Source of the DNA: UBA1309 sp047605645
GTDB taxonomy: Bacteria > Bacteroidota > Bacteroidia > Bacteroidales > Dysgonomonadaceae
Assembly (NCBI GenBank): GCA_047605645.1
Contig: JASGFJ010000010.1
Span: forward strand, 51,959-115,958
Direction of reading: 5' to 3'
Length of the DNA: 64,000 nt
Below the pieces are notes generated by a model. That model was not told the origin of the DNA, did not search any database, and was given only the letters and a program-made list of their open reading frames with translations. Shown piece by piece: positions 55,099-63,971 of this stretch; positions within the stretch are counted from its first letter, which is position 1, and each line of letters opens with the position of its first letter. The translations under genes were made by a program, and so were the position numbers.

Positions 55099-55138
55099 AA
55101 AGCTGTCTTTGCCTTGTGCGGAGGCAGCTTTTGCTTTG
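55099..55138 (+). terminator. Terminator after the M16 peptidase
   Basis: AAAGCTGTCT (55099-55108) pairs with AGGCAGCTTT (about 55122-55131; G-T pairs included), then TGCTTTG. Confidence 0.65.
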
Positions 55139-55268
55139 TAGGTCAAGGTGACTTGCGGATGTTGGTGTTTCGCATATCGGGATGCCTTGTCTTAATGGAT
55201 AATTGAAGCCGGTTTGTTGAAGATAATGGCGGATTTCTTAAATCAGGATAAATGACAAAATTTTATTC

Positions 55269-55276
55269 TAACTTTG
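55269..55276 (+). promoter_or_regulatory. -7 element of the UBA-like gene
   Basis: TAACTTTG, perfect match, 18 nt before the ATG at 55295. No clear -33. Confidence 0.45.
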
Positions 55277-55294
55277 CCCTAAATTTCATATTAG

Positions 55295-55915
55295 ATGATT
55301 CAAAAAGTGAAAGAATTGCGTAAGCATGTGCCTATTGCCATTCATGAGGCAATGACCTTGCTGAATGAGAATAATGGGGATGTTGAGAAATGTATCTTCC
55401 TGTTCAAAGCCAAAGCAATCAGATTTATATGTGAACAGACCGGCTGCGATGAATTAATGGCTGGTAAATATCTGGAACTTGAAAAACTGGATATGAATCA
55501 TGCGGTCTCAGACATTCGTACTATTTTCTATGATCTTCGCTATGAACCTATCGAGGGCATTACACTAGAGAAGGTCATGTATGCCGATCAATGGGTGAAT
55601 ATGATGGATGAAGTGTCTTTTGGCGATACCTTGTGTTTCGCAAAAATGGACGATGTGATAGATGTGATTGAGCGTATTTCAGAATTGGGGGATATAGGTG
55701 CCGTACTGAGAAAAGCGAAAAAAGCTTATGATGAAACTTTTCTTGGATATACCGATGCAATGCCTCTGGATGAGTTTGTTCGCCGGCATCAGTTGCTCGA
55801 TCTTCAAACCGGTTTCTCGGATGCCAATTCTATGATCCCCTTAAAAAGAATCTTGATAAAGGAAGAATTGATCAAGCACAAGCGTAACCTGATAAAAAAG
55901 GCTGCAGAAATGTAG
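55295..55915 (+). CDS. Hypothetical protein with EF-Ts-like UBA domains
   Basis: 206 residues, no signal peptide. The first 37 residues (KVKELRKHVPIAIHEAMTLL, then NENNGDVEKCIFLFKAK) look like the UBA/TS-N domain of elongation factor Ts. A second similar stretch follows (FICEQTGCDELMAGKYLELE, residues about 43-75). The rest is a helical domain with no family I recognise, ending in a basic tail (KHKRNLIKKAAEM). EF-Ts itself is excluded because the core and dimer domains are missing. It might bind EF-Tu or a nascent-chain factor; that is speculation. Confidence 0.65.
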   Translation: MIQKVKELRKHVPIAIHEAMTLLNENNGDVEKCIFLFKAKAIRFICEQTGCDELMAGKYLELEKLDMNHAVSDIRTIFYDLRYEPIEGITLEKVMYADQWVNMMDEVSFGDTLCFAKMDDVIDVIERISELGDIGAVLRKAKKAYDETFLGYTDAMPLDEFVRRHQLLDLQTGFSDANSMIPLKRILIKEELIKHKRNLIKKAAEM

Positions 55916-56126
55916 CTGAAACTTTCCATTGCAAATGTACCGTTACTTGCCGGATTCGGAAAAGATCAGCCGAAGTGGTTCTTTTTCTGTTGTCGTGTTT
56001 GTGCGGTATTTGCGTGTTATCAATGTACGCATTGTTATCGTATACTGAAGGAAAGGTTTGCTAGACCCGGTTTGTGTGGGTTTATATTTGGATTTTCTTG
56101 TATGCTGCCTTGGCGATATATTCTTG

Positions 56127-56190
56127 AAATAAAAAACGGCTAACAGACAGCTCCAGGAATAGGATGCCGACTGTTAGTCGTTATTTTATT
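56127..56190 (-). terminator. Terminator of the TldD/TldE unit
   Basis: AACGGCTAACAG (56135-56146) pairs with CTGTTAGTCGTT (56171-56182; one G-T pair). Read leftward it ends with a run of six Ts, closing the unit. Confidence 0.75.
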
Positions 56191-56207
56191 CACCTAATCG
56201 AATATTG

Positions 56208-57527
56208 CTAAATTCCGGTAAAAGATACTTCGTCGAATAGAAGAGACGGTGTTTTCCACGGCGAATTTTTACGAGGGTCATTCCCTATTTCCACCAGATT
56301 ATTCCAGAGTGTCAGCAGGTTGCCCGTAATATTCATTTCGCTTACCGGCTGTGTGATTTTTCCGTTCTGAATCAGAAAACCTTCAATTCCGAAAGAAAAG
56401 TCACCACTTGTGGAATTGGTATTTCCCCCGTTGAATCCACTTACCCAGATCCCGTTTTGAATATTGCGCATCATCCCCTCAAGATTCGACTCTCCTAAAT
56501 TGAATTGAAGAATAGATGGAGAAGATATGGTTGGTTCGATATCCATTTTCAATGCATTGTAATTGTCAATATAATAGGTTTGCAGGACTCCGTTTTCAAT
56601 CACTTTTCGATCGCATGTTGCCACACCTTCCCCGTCGTACCACCGGGAGCCGAAAGAGCGGTTCAGATGTGGTGTGTCGGTTATATTTAATAATGAGGAA
56701 GCTATCTGTTTGCCTTTCATATCCAACAAGAACGAATTTTTTTGCTGAAGTGATGTACCCATGATGGCCGAAAGGATAGGGGAGAGGAGGCGTGATGCCT
56801 GGGTGTTGTCAAGCAGCATCTGATATTTTCCTGATGCTACTTTTGTCTGTCCTATTTTGCCCAATGCACGTTCGAATGCTTTTCGGGCGATTCCCTCTTT
56901 TTTTAAATCGTTCCAGAAAACGGAACTGTCATACCAAAACGACTCCGGACGAGCATCGGTATCCGTTTTCAATGCGACTTCCGAAGTAATGCTGAAAGAT
57001 GAATCCTGCGAAAAAACTTCGAGTCCGTTGTTGGTAATCATATATTCGGCACTTCGGTTGTCGTCGTAACTTGATGTGACGGATATAATACGTTGGTCTT
57101 TACCGTAAACTTCGAGGTTGGCTTGTTTCAGTAAATCGATTTTACTGCTTACCGGTATCGACAGATAAGAAGGATCGTATAAGTCAAGATCTTTTCCGTT
57201 TCCAGAAAAGTACCTGTTGGTTTCCGGCAGTTGCCGACAGCGATCCGGAGCTAAAAAACGAGTCGATGCAATTCCGTTTCGTATCAAATCTTCAATTTCC
57301 TGACGTTCCACCCTGTTTGTAGAAAAAGAGCCGTAACGTCCGTCGACAAACAATTCGATATACAGTTTGTTTTCTGTACTCTGTTGCAGTTTATCTAACT
57401 GTGTATTTCTGTATTCAAACGAACTGGAATCAGAAACAATGAAAGAAATGCGAACCTGCTGCGCTCCGTTCATGAGCGCAAAATCCATGCTGCTCTGAGC
57501 TATATCTTTTTGTAGTTGAGTAATCAT
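56208..57527 (-). CDS. tldE: TldE/PmbA-like metallopeptidase partner
   Basis: 439 residues from ATG at 57527 (MITQLQKDIAQSSMDFALMN); a TTG start 12 bases upstream is less likely. It belongs to the TldD/PmbA family and lacks the HExxxH zinc motif, as TldE does. Features include RVERQEIEDLIRNGIASTRF and SGFNGGNTNSTSGDFSFG near the end. It pairs with TldD to cleave unfolded peptides; in some bacteria the pair processes microcins and antitoxins. tldD lies 69 bp upstream in the same direction. Confidence 0.88.
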   Translation of the reverse strand: MITQLQKDIAQSSMDFALMNGAQQVRISFIVSDSSSFEYRNTQLDKLQQSTENKLYIELFVDGRYGSFSTNRVERQEIEDLIRNGIASTRFLAPDRCRQLPETNRYFSGNGKDLDLYDPSYLSIPVSSKIDLLKQANLEVYGKDQRIISVTSSYDDNRSAEYMITNNGLEVFSQDSSFSITSEVALKTDTDARPESFWYDSSVFWNDLKKEGIARKAFERALGKIGQTKVASGKYQMLLDNTQASRLLSPILSAIMGTSLQQKNSFLLDMKGKQIASSLLNITDTPHLNRSFGSRWYDGEGVATCDRKVIENGVLQTYYIDNYNALKMDIEPTISSPSILQFNLGESNLEGMMRNIQNGIWVSGFNGGNTNSTSGDFSFGIEGFLIQNGKITQPVSEMNITGNLLTLWNNLVEIGNDPRKNSPWKTPSLLFDEVSFTGI

Positions 57528-57596
57528 AATAAAATTCAAAATTAAGTAGCATTACCGAATGCGGGAAGATGAGTCTTTCGAATAAAACAAGGTGAA

Positions 57597-59024
57597 TCAG
57601 CTTTCTCCTCCTACAATCAGTTTGCTGACCAACACCGATGGAAGTCCCTGTCCCACAGGAACACTTTGCCCTTCTTTTCCACAAGTCCAGGTGCCTTCAT
57701 CTATCTTCAGGTTGTTGCCGACCATCGTAATGTCTGCTAATGCCCGTGGGCCGTTGCCTATCACATTGATATCCTTGATGGGCTGTGTCAGACGCCCATT
57801 CTCGATCAGGTATCCCGATTTGACAAAAAAGGTGAAATCACCCGCACCAATCTGTACTTGTCCATTGGTGAAGTTATCGACATACACTCCCTGGTCGACT
57901 TGTGCGATAAGTTCTTCCTCAGGATAACTCCCTGACTCCATATAAGTCACTCGCATGCGAGGCATGGGCGCATATCGGAAAGACTGCCTGCGGCCGTTTC
58001 CGGTAGGCGTCACTCCATAATGTCTTGCACTGATCCGATCGTGCAGATAGCTATTGAGAATCCCATCTTTCACGATGTATGTCTTTTGCGATTCAATGCC
58101 TTCGTCGTCGAAATTAATTGCGCCACGGGCATTTTCCAAAGTACCGTCATCTACCACCTGAATAGATGAATCACAGATCTGTTTTCCTAGTTTATCAGAA
58201 AAAATAGATACATTTTTCCGGTTAAAGTCTGCTTCAAAAGCATGTCCGATAGCTTCATGAAGCAAAATACCGGAACTTCCGGCTCCCATTACTACGGGCA
58301 TTTCGCCACCTTTGGGCTTGATAGCTGTAAACATGACAGCTGTTTGTGCTACAGATTCCTGAGCCAGGGTTTCTATCAGCTCGTCTGTTAGAAATTCAAA
58401 TCCTTTGCGGAATGCTCGGGAGGAAAATCCGTTCTCGATTTTACTTCCTTCCTGCATGGTGCATGAAACGTACATCAACACCATTGGGCGGTAATCGCTG
58501 GTGAGTATGCCTTCAGAATTGCAAAAAAGCAAATAACTGGTTGTATCGGACAGCGCAACAGATACCTTTATGACACGGGGATCCAATTCAAAAACTCGAT
58601 CGTTGAGTTTCTGAACAAATTCTTTTTTCTTTTCTACATTTACATCTGCCCAAGGTGTCCGTATTGGATAGTGGTTGTAAAATTCCTTTGCCGTCAGATT
58701 GATTTCCTTGTTGGTCTTCCCTGAAGAAGCTATGCCTGCTGCGGTTTTTGCAGCCCGGATCATATCCTCGGGAAAGGTATTTTCCACATAAGCATATCCG
58801 GTCTGATCTCCGGAAACGGTTCGTATACCTACTCCATAATCTATCCCCGAAGAAGCTCTGTTGACTTCTCCATCGCGGAGGGCAAGCTGGTTGCTGATGG
58901 AGTGTTGAAAGTATAAATCTGCATAATCGCCTCCTTTTTCGAGTGCAGCAGCTAATACTTTCTTTAATTCGTCAGGAGAGACTTTGAAATGCTTCAACAT
59001 CTCTTCTGTAGTTATTTTATTCAT
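57597..59024 (-). CDS. tldD: TldD zinc metallopeptidase
   Basis: 475 residues. The catalytic zinc motif is HEAIGH in LLHEAIGHAFEADF. Other family landmarks are the N-terminal DYADLYFQHSISNQLALRDG and MPRMRVTYMES. With TldE it forms a barrel-shaped heterodimeric protease. A -7 element (TATATTTG leftward, 59145-59152) lies about 120 nt upstream. Confidence 0.93.
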   Translation of the reverse strand: MNKITTEEMLKHFKVSPDELKKVLAAALEKGGDYADLYFQHSISNQLALRDGEVNRASSGIDYGVGIRTVSGDQTGYAYVENTFPEDMIRAAKTAAGIASSGKTNKEINLTAKEFYNHYPIRTPWADVNVEKKKEFVQKLNDRVFELDPRVIKVSVALSDTTSYLLFCNSEGILTSDYRPMVLMYVSCTMQEGSKIENGFSSRAFRKGFEFLTDELIETLAQESVAQTAVMFTAIKPKGGEMPVVMGAGSSGILLHEAIGHAFEADFNRKNVSIFSDKLGKQICDSSIQVVDDGTLENARGAINFDDEGIESQKTYIVKDGILNSYLHDRISARHYGVTPTGNGRRQSFRYAPMPRMRVTYMESGSYPEEELIAQVDQGVYVDNFTNGQVQIGAGDFTFFVKSGYLIENGRLTQPIKDINVIGNGPRALADITMVGNNLKIDEGTWTCGKEGQSVPVGQGLPSVLVSKLIVGGES

Positions 59025-59586
59025 ATATTATTGTGTTCTCAATTACTTTGATAAGAGTGTTTTCTTTTGATAAACTTAGAAATTACTCATGGAAATTATG
59101 GAAATGGTTCGACGGAGATTAGTTTCCGTGCTTTTTTCGAACTGCAAATATACTTAAATTGATGTAAGATGTGCTTAATAAATGAAGGGCATAAGTGTAT
59201 TTTTTATTTCTCGGTCATATATTGATAGTTGAAAATCATAGATGTTCTTTCTCTGCTATTGTTCGGAGTTTGTCTTTATTTTCCTATTCTGTATGGAATT
59301 TGTACTTCCAAAATTGATGTATTGATGAGTATATTTCTCAAAACTTATTCAATAAATGTTCTTGTGGATAGGTTTTGAGGTGGATAGTTATTTATTGTTT
59401 GTGTTTTAAATCATCTATTATAAGCATGCCCGATGACATCCTGTTTTGTCGATGTTTGCTAATCATTTATAAAAAAAATATCGCTTTGTGTAATATTGGC
59501 AATTGGGTGGTTTAGATTCCGTTTTGTTGTAAAATCTATTGTAAATATCAAAATATTCTGTCTGCTGAAGATTTTATTTTTTTAGT
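59025..59586. other. AT-rich intergenic region before the VOC gene
   Basis: About 560 bases with no ORF I trust on either strand. Includes the tldD promoter region (CAAATATA at 59145-59152 reads TATATTTG leftward). The rest is AT-rich with no strong hairpin. Confidence 0.4.
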
Positions 59587-59621
59587 GTGACATAGGGCTG
59601 TCACTAGCACTTCTAATTTTG
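59587..59621 (+). promoter_or_regulatory. Promoter and inverted-repeat operator of the VOC gene
   Basis: GTGACA (59587-59592) and TGTCAC (59599-59604) form a perfect 6-bp inverted repeat with a 6-bp centre, directly upstream of the -7 element TAATTTTG (59614-59621). The position between -33 and -7 suits a regulator, probably the WYL protein encoded next door. Confidence 0.5.
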
Positions 59622-59676
59622 CAGTGTCTGATGAAAATGACAAGTCGTATATTATTAATTATTAAAATTTAATCGT

Positions 59677-60096
59677 ATGAAATTGAAAGTACATTTAGTT
59701 TTTGCAGGAAATTGTGAAGAAGCATTGACTTTTTATGCAAACACTTTGGACGGAAGCATTGACTTTATTTTCCGTAAAAAAGAAGGAAAAAATGTGGAAG
59801 TGGCAGACCCGGAGGCGGAAAAAATCTCACACATGGTCATAAAAACTCCTGATTTTGAAATTGCGGGTGAGGATGCGGATGTGAATCATAAAATAACAGT
59901 TGGTGATAACAACAAACTGGTGCTGGTTTTTCCTGAGGTAGAAAAATGTCGGCTGGTATTTGACAAATTTGCACAAAATGGAACCGTCACGATGCCGTTT
60001 GAAAAAACATTCTTTTGTGAAGGGATGGGGGAAGTTACCGATAAGTATGGCATATCGTGGATTATTATGGTGACGGACGAAGGGTACGAAGGTTGA
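59677..60096 (+). CDS. VOC family protein (PhnB/glyoxalase-like)
   Basis: 139 residues. The start LKVHLVFAGNCEEALTFYAN and the end EGMGEVTDKYGISWIIM match the PhnB/YjdN branch of the vicinal oxygen chelate superfamily. Usually a dimer with a substrate cavity; the metal ligands are only partly conserved. Function unknown, though such genes often sit beside WYL regulators, as here. Cytosolic. Confidence 0.85.
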   Translation: MKLKVHLVFAGNCEEALTFYANTLDGSIDFIFRKKEGKNVEVADPEAEKISHMVIKTPDFEIAGEDADVNHKITVGDNNKLVLVFPEVEKCRLVFDKFAQNGTVTMPFEKTFFCEGMGEVTDKYGISWIIMVTDEGYEG

Positions 60097-60121
60097 TTAA
60101 ATAAAGAAAAAACAGCGAATC

Positions 60122-60160
60122 GTTCATTCCTGCTCCTTCTTTGTTATATTTGTGGCCACA
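60122..60160 (+). promoter_or_regulatory. Promoter of the WYL regulator, with overlapping palindrome
   Basis: TATATTTG at 60145-60152 is a perfect -7 element; GTTC at 60122-60125 is a weak -33, 19 nt away. The palindrome TGTGGCCACA (60151-60160) overlaps the end of the -7 element. The ATG at 60177 is 24 nt downstream, ruling out a TTG start at 60141. Confidence 0.5.
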
Positions 60161-60176
60161 TCTCGAAATCAGAAAA

Positions 60177-61112
60177 ATGAATAGAATCGACCGTCTGTCT
60201 GCCATTCTTATTATGCTCCAATCCTTTTCAAGCGTAAAGCCAACACAAATCACTCAGCGTTTTGGAATTGGAATCCGTACTGTGTACCGCGATATCCGGT
60301 CGCTGGAAGAGGCTGGTATTCCTATCACAGGTGACTCCCGTTCGGGATATTCGCTAGTGGAAGGATACAAGTTACCGCCTTTGATGTTTACCCAGAAAGA
60401 AGCGTTTGCTTTCTTAGCGACGGAAAAGATTGTAGACAAATTTATGGATGCCGGCTTGCAGGAAGGGTATAAATCGGGAATGGATAAAATCAAGGCTGTG
60501 ATGACTTGTTCCGAACAGGAGACAATGGAACACATTGACAAGAACATTGGAAATCTTGATTTTCATTCACCGGCCTTATATTCTTCGCAAGATAGGCTCC
60601 AGCTTATTCTGGATTGTATTTTGAAAAAGAGGAAACTTATTGTAGAGTATCATTCGCATTCAAAAAATGAAGAAACACATCGTACCGTAGATCCGGTAGG
60701 TGTGTTTTTCTCAATGGCAAACTGGTACTTGATTGCATTTTGCAACACAAGAAATGATTACAGGACATTTAAGGTCAGCCGGATTGTAACTCTCCGACAA
60801 TCTGATATTCCGATAGATCGGGGGCATCCGCCTTTGGCTCAGTTTTTGAAATCGCTGGAAGAAAAGACCGAATTGCAGGAGGCTGTGATAAAAGTGAATG
60901 CCGACAGTTTGTCGGTTATTGATGAGAGCAAATATTATCAAGGGCTGATTTCTGAAATAAGACAAGACGATTGGGTCGAGTTCCATTTCATGACTTTTTC
61001 TCTGGACCGCCTGGCTCGCTGGTCACTTTCATACATAGATATTGCAGTTATTGTTTCCCCCGGAGAATTACAATATAAAGTCAACGAAATTCTTTCGAAG
61101 CGTAAAAGATGA
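60177..61112 (+). CDS. WYL-domain transcriptional regulator (YafY type)
   Basis: 311 residues from ATG at 60177 (MNRIDRLSAILIMLQSF). N-terminal winged HTH of the DeoR/HTH_11 kind (TQITQRFGIGIRTVYRDIRS), then a WYL ligand-binding domain (about 135-215, with VEYHSHSKNEETHRTVDPVG, SMANWYLIAFC) and a C-terminal WCX domain. WYL regulators sense nucleic-acid fragments or small ligands. Downstream of the VOC gene, it likely controls that gene and itself. Confidence 0.88.
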   Translation: MNRIDRLSAILIMLQSFSSVKPTQITQRFGIGIRTVYRDIRSLEEAGIPITGDSRSGYSLVEGYKLPPLMFTQKEAFAFLATEKIVDKFMDAGLQEGYKSGMDKIKAVMTCSEQETMEHIDKNIGNLDFHSPALYSSQDRLQLILDCILKKRKLIVEYHSHSKNEETHRTVDPVGVFFSMANWYLIAFCNTRNDYRTFKVSRIVTLRQSDIPIDRGHPPLAQFLKSLEEKTELQEAVIKVNADSLSVIDESKYYQGLISEIRQDDWVEFHFMTFSLDRLARWSLSYIDIAVIVSPGELQYKVNEILSKRKR

Positions 61113-61140
61113 TAAATGAATGTTTGGCAACTTCGTTTAT

Positions 61141-61200
61141 AATTCACCAAGGAAAAACAATTCCGCCTTTAGGCAGAACTTTTTTTCCCTGGTGATTGTT
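61141..61200 (+). terminator. Terminator after the WYL regulator
   Basis: TTCACCA...GGAAAAA (61143-61157) pairs with TTTTTCCCTGGTGA (about 61183-61195) around an inner GCCTTTAGGC hairpin and a run of seven Ts. Confidence 0.55.
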
Positions 61201-61454
61201 TTAGCTATCTTTTGTTTCAATAGCTTGTAGATAATGTCTTGAAAAAATCTTTTCTTATGATGTCATTGAACTGTTTTTTCGTAAAAGAACTTTTGCCTTG
61301 TTGTCGGGTAACTTAGCTTAGTTTTTGCTATTCTTTTAGCATATAAATGCTTATAATCATCTGTAATTATATGTGCGTAATATGTTTAAAATGAGTTATA
61401 TGTCGAGTAATGTACATAAAACTAATTTTCTAGAACTACTGGTGTTATACAACC

Positions 61455-61490
61455 CTCTGTCTTTTAGAGAAACGTCTTTAAAAGACAGAG
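61455..61490. repeat. Perfect 12-bp inverted repeat next to the IS66 left end
   Basis: CTCTGTCTTTTA (61455-61466) and TAAAAGACAGAG (61479-61490) with a 12-nt loop. It lies 30 bp left of the element's end and is probably host sequence. Confidence 0.6.
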
Positions 61491-61543
61491 TTTGGCCTTT
61501 CCGAAAAGCTCAATAGAATCGTAAGCGTCTCCGCGATACCATC

Positions 61544-61574
61544 TTTCCCTTAATTTAGCAAGTACCTATCTTTG
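61544..61574 (+). promoter_or_regulatory. Promoter within the IS66 left end
   Basis: TTTC (61544-61547), 19 nt, TATCTTTG (61567-61574). The -7 is perfect; the first gene starts 24 nt downstream. Confidence 0.55.
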
Positions 61575-61597
61575 CGTTCTAACTCACATATTACATT

Positions 61598-61948
61598 ATG
61601 AACGCATCTGCTTTATTCGAAAAGACACTTCAGGGGTATTCCCGCTTATCTTCTTCCGACCCTCGTTCGTTAACGAAATATTGTACGGATCATCATGTCA
61701 ACATCCGCGCTTTCAGATACTGGATGAAAAAAACATTCTATTCCCCCCCTAAACGTACGAGGTTGTCCCATACTTCTTCTTTTGCCCCCTTGGCTGTCTT
61801 ACCATGTTCTTCGGAAGAAAGAAAATCTATTACACTATCTGATGGTAATATCAAAAATGTTCAGGTCTCATTTGCTGCCGGATCGACAGTTTCCATAGGG
61901 GAGATCACTTGTCAAAATCTGATTCAAATTATTCATGCTCTTCAATAA
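61598..61948 (+). CDS. IS66 accessory protein, ORF1-like
   Basis: 116 residues. The N-terminal half (LTKYCTDHHVNIRAFRYWMK) looks like the DNA-binding helix-turn-helix of IS66 ORF1/TnpA proteins; the C-terminal half is a beta-rich stretch (VQVSFAAGSTVSIGEITCQN). Its place as first gene of the element supports the call. Required for IS66 transposition along with ORF2. Confidence 0.75.
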   Translation: MNASALFEKTLQGYSRLSSSDPRSLTKYCTDHHVNIRAFRYWMKKTFYSPPKRTRLSHTSSFAPLAVLPCSSEERKSITLSDGNIKNVQVSFAAGSTVSIGEITCQNLIQIIHALQ

Positions 61949-61960
61949 TTCATAGCGCTT

Positions 61961-62320
61961 ATGTTTGCTCTTACTTCATCGATGTCTTATTATCTATTTC
62001 CGCATTATGTGGATATGCGTAAAGGAATTTATTCTTTGTATCAGTTGGTCAAATCCGGGATGCACCGAAACCCTTTATCGGGAGAAGTTTTTCTCTTTTT
62101 GGGTCAATCCCGGAGTATGCTGAAGATCCTTCACTGGGAAAAAGACGGATTTGTACTTTACACGAAAAAGCTGGAACGGGGCACCTTTGAGGCACCTTGT
62201 TTTAACCCCGATAGTGGCCGTTACGAGGTGAAATGGACGACATTCGTTTTGATTATGGAGGGGGTCTCGATCGAATCCGCAAAATACAGGAAACGCTTTG
62301 GGATGGGTTTAAACATTTGA
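61961..62320 (+). CDS. IS66 accessory protein TnpB (ORF2)
   Basis: 119 residues. The diagnostic IS66 Orf2 segments are VDMRKGIYSLYQLV, LFLGQSRSMLKILHWEKDGF and YTKKLERGTFE. Starts 12 bp after ORF1. This is the IS66 TnpB and is unrelated to the RNA-guided TnpB of IS200/IS605. Confidence 0.92.
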   Translation: MFALTSSMSYYLFPHYVDMRKGIYSLYQLVKSGMHRNPLSGEVFLFLGQSRSMLKILHWEKDGFVLYTKKLERGTFEAPCFNPDSGRYEVKWTTFVLIMEGVSIESAKYRKRFGMGLNI

Positions 62321-62393
62321 TTCATAATATTTTGTATTAAAAATACTTCCTCTTTTTCTTTCCATTCCGCATTCTTTATTGTATCTTTAGGGT

Positions 62394-63971
62394 ATGGAAA
62401 AAGAGATTGAGATCCAGCTATTAAAGGAACAATTGGCGCTTTTTGTCGAAAGAGAAAAGGCGTTGATGAAGCAGTTGCAAGACCAATCCGAATTATTAAA
62501 ACAGCAGTCCATACAGATTAAGGAATTAATAGCATCCATGCGTTCTTTGGAAGAGGCGCTTAAATCCAAGAGTCATGACATCCTGTCTCTTGAGGGGAAA
62601 AACCGTGGTCTGGGTAAGCTGCTTGGAAACAAGTCTGAGAAAATATCCATTCCGGCTAAAAGCACAAAAGAAGCTTCTGAAAAGACTGCCGTTTCTCCTA
62701 AAGAGCGGGGAAACAATGGAGCTAAGCGCAAAGAGTTTTTTGAGATGGAAACGGTTATAGAGGAAGTTTATCCTGACAACCCCGGTTTTGACCAGGCAAA
62801 GGCCAAGACGATTGGCTATACAGACTCTATCCTTTACAAATACGTTCCAGGGAAGTTCATTAAGCAAATCTTTCGCCAATACAACTGCCTGATGGGTGAA
62901 AAGATTTACTCAGGCAATGCCCCCAAGGCTCCACTGCTGAACTCCAACTACGATAGTTCTTTTATAGCCGGCATGTTGCAACTTCGCTATATTTACTCTG
63001 TGCCTGTCGAGCGGATTGTGAAGTATTTTGGCGAAAATGGTTTTGAAATAAACAAAGCTACCGCTCATGGATTAATAAAGAAGACGGCCGCAATGATGGA
63101 GCGGATGGATGCTGTGTTAAAGAAAGCCATCCTCACGGATGATTACATCCATATGGATGAAAGCTATTATACGGTATTGACAAATGAAAAGAACAAAGAC
63201 GGTAAGGGTGTAAGAAAAGGATACATCTGGGCAGCTCTGGGCAATAATAATAAACTTATTCACTACTTTTATCAAAACGGCTCCCGGTGTAAAGAAGTAC
63301 TGACTGATTATGTCGGGACAAACTATAAGGGCGCTATACAAACAGATGGACTTGCCAACTATAAGATCCTGGAAACCGATGCTTATCCCTGCACTATACG
63401 ACTCTCCTGTTTTCAACATTGCAAACGAAAGTTTCTGGATATTGAGTCGGATAAAGAAGCCAAAGAAATTATTGATCTGATTAACCGGCTTTACAGTAAC
63501 GAGCATAAAGTGAAGAACAATTGGTCACCTGAAAGAATCGTAAAATACAGGCAGAAATATGCTCCACCCATCTTCAAAAAAATCAAAGACAAGCTACTCG
63601 AAATACAGTCCGATCCCACCTCATTGCCCAAAAGCCCATTGGTTCAGGCCGCCAATTATATGCTCAATGAATATGATGCACTCTGCAACTACATACTCCG
63701 ACACGATTATGCACCTGACAATAATGCCGTGGAGAGGATACAGCGCTACATCAGCCTGAGTCGCAAGAACTCCCTCTTCGCGGGAAGTCATGCCGGAGCA
63801 GAACGCACAGCACTCATTTACTCCCTGGCATGTTCATGTCGGTTGCACGGTATCAATACCTTCGAATACTTTACCGATATATTAAACCGACTGGCAAACA
63901 TCAGCCCAAATGCCTCCGATGAAGTATTTGAAGAACTACTGCCTCATCAATGGAAAAAAATGAAACTCTAA
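62394..63971 (+). CDS. IS66 transposase (TnpC)
   Basis: 525 residues, full length. N-terminal leucine-rich coiled coil (about 1-70, LLKEQLALFVEREKALMKQL), a short linker, then the catalytic domain with DDE residues in YIHMDESYYTVL, AIQTDGLANYK and DNNAVERIQRYI, and the C-terminal IS66 tail (HGINTFEYFTDILNRLA). No premature stop, so potentially active. Follows ORF2 by 73 bp. Confidence 0.96.
   Translation: MEKEIEIQLLKEQLALFVEREKALMKQLQDQSELLKQQSIQIKELIASMRSLEEALKSKSHDILSLEGKNRGLGKLLGNKSEKISIPAKSTKEASEKTAVSPKERGNNGAKRKEFFEMETVIEEVYPDNPGFDQAKAKTIGYTDSILYKYVPGKFIKQIFRQYNCLMGEKIYSGNAPKAPLLNSNYDSSFIAGMLQLRYIYSVPVERIVKYFGENGFEINKATAHGLIKKTAAMMERMDAVLKKAILTDDYIHMDESYYTVLTNEKNKDGKGVRKGYIWAALGNNNKLIHYFYQNGSRCKEVLTDYVGTNYKGAIQTDGLANYKILETDAYPCTIRLSCFQHCKRKFLDIESDKEAKEIIDLINRLYSNEHKVKNNWSPERIVKYRQKYAPPIFKKIKDKLLEIQSDPTSLPKSPLVQAANYMLNEYDALCNYILRHDYAPDNNAVERIQRYISLSRKNSLFAGSHAGAERTALIYSLACSCRLHGINTFEYFTDILNRLANISPNASDEVFEELLPHQWKKMKL

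Noticed and set aside
61961..62320. RNA-guided TnpB nuclease
   Set aside because: The gene is the IS66 Orf2 also named TnpB; it has no RuvC motifs and is only 119 residues.
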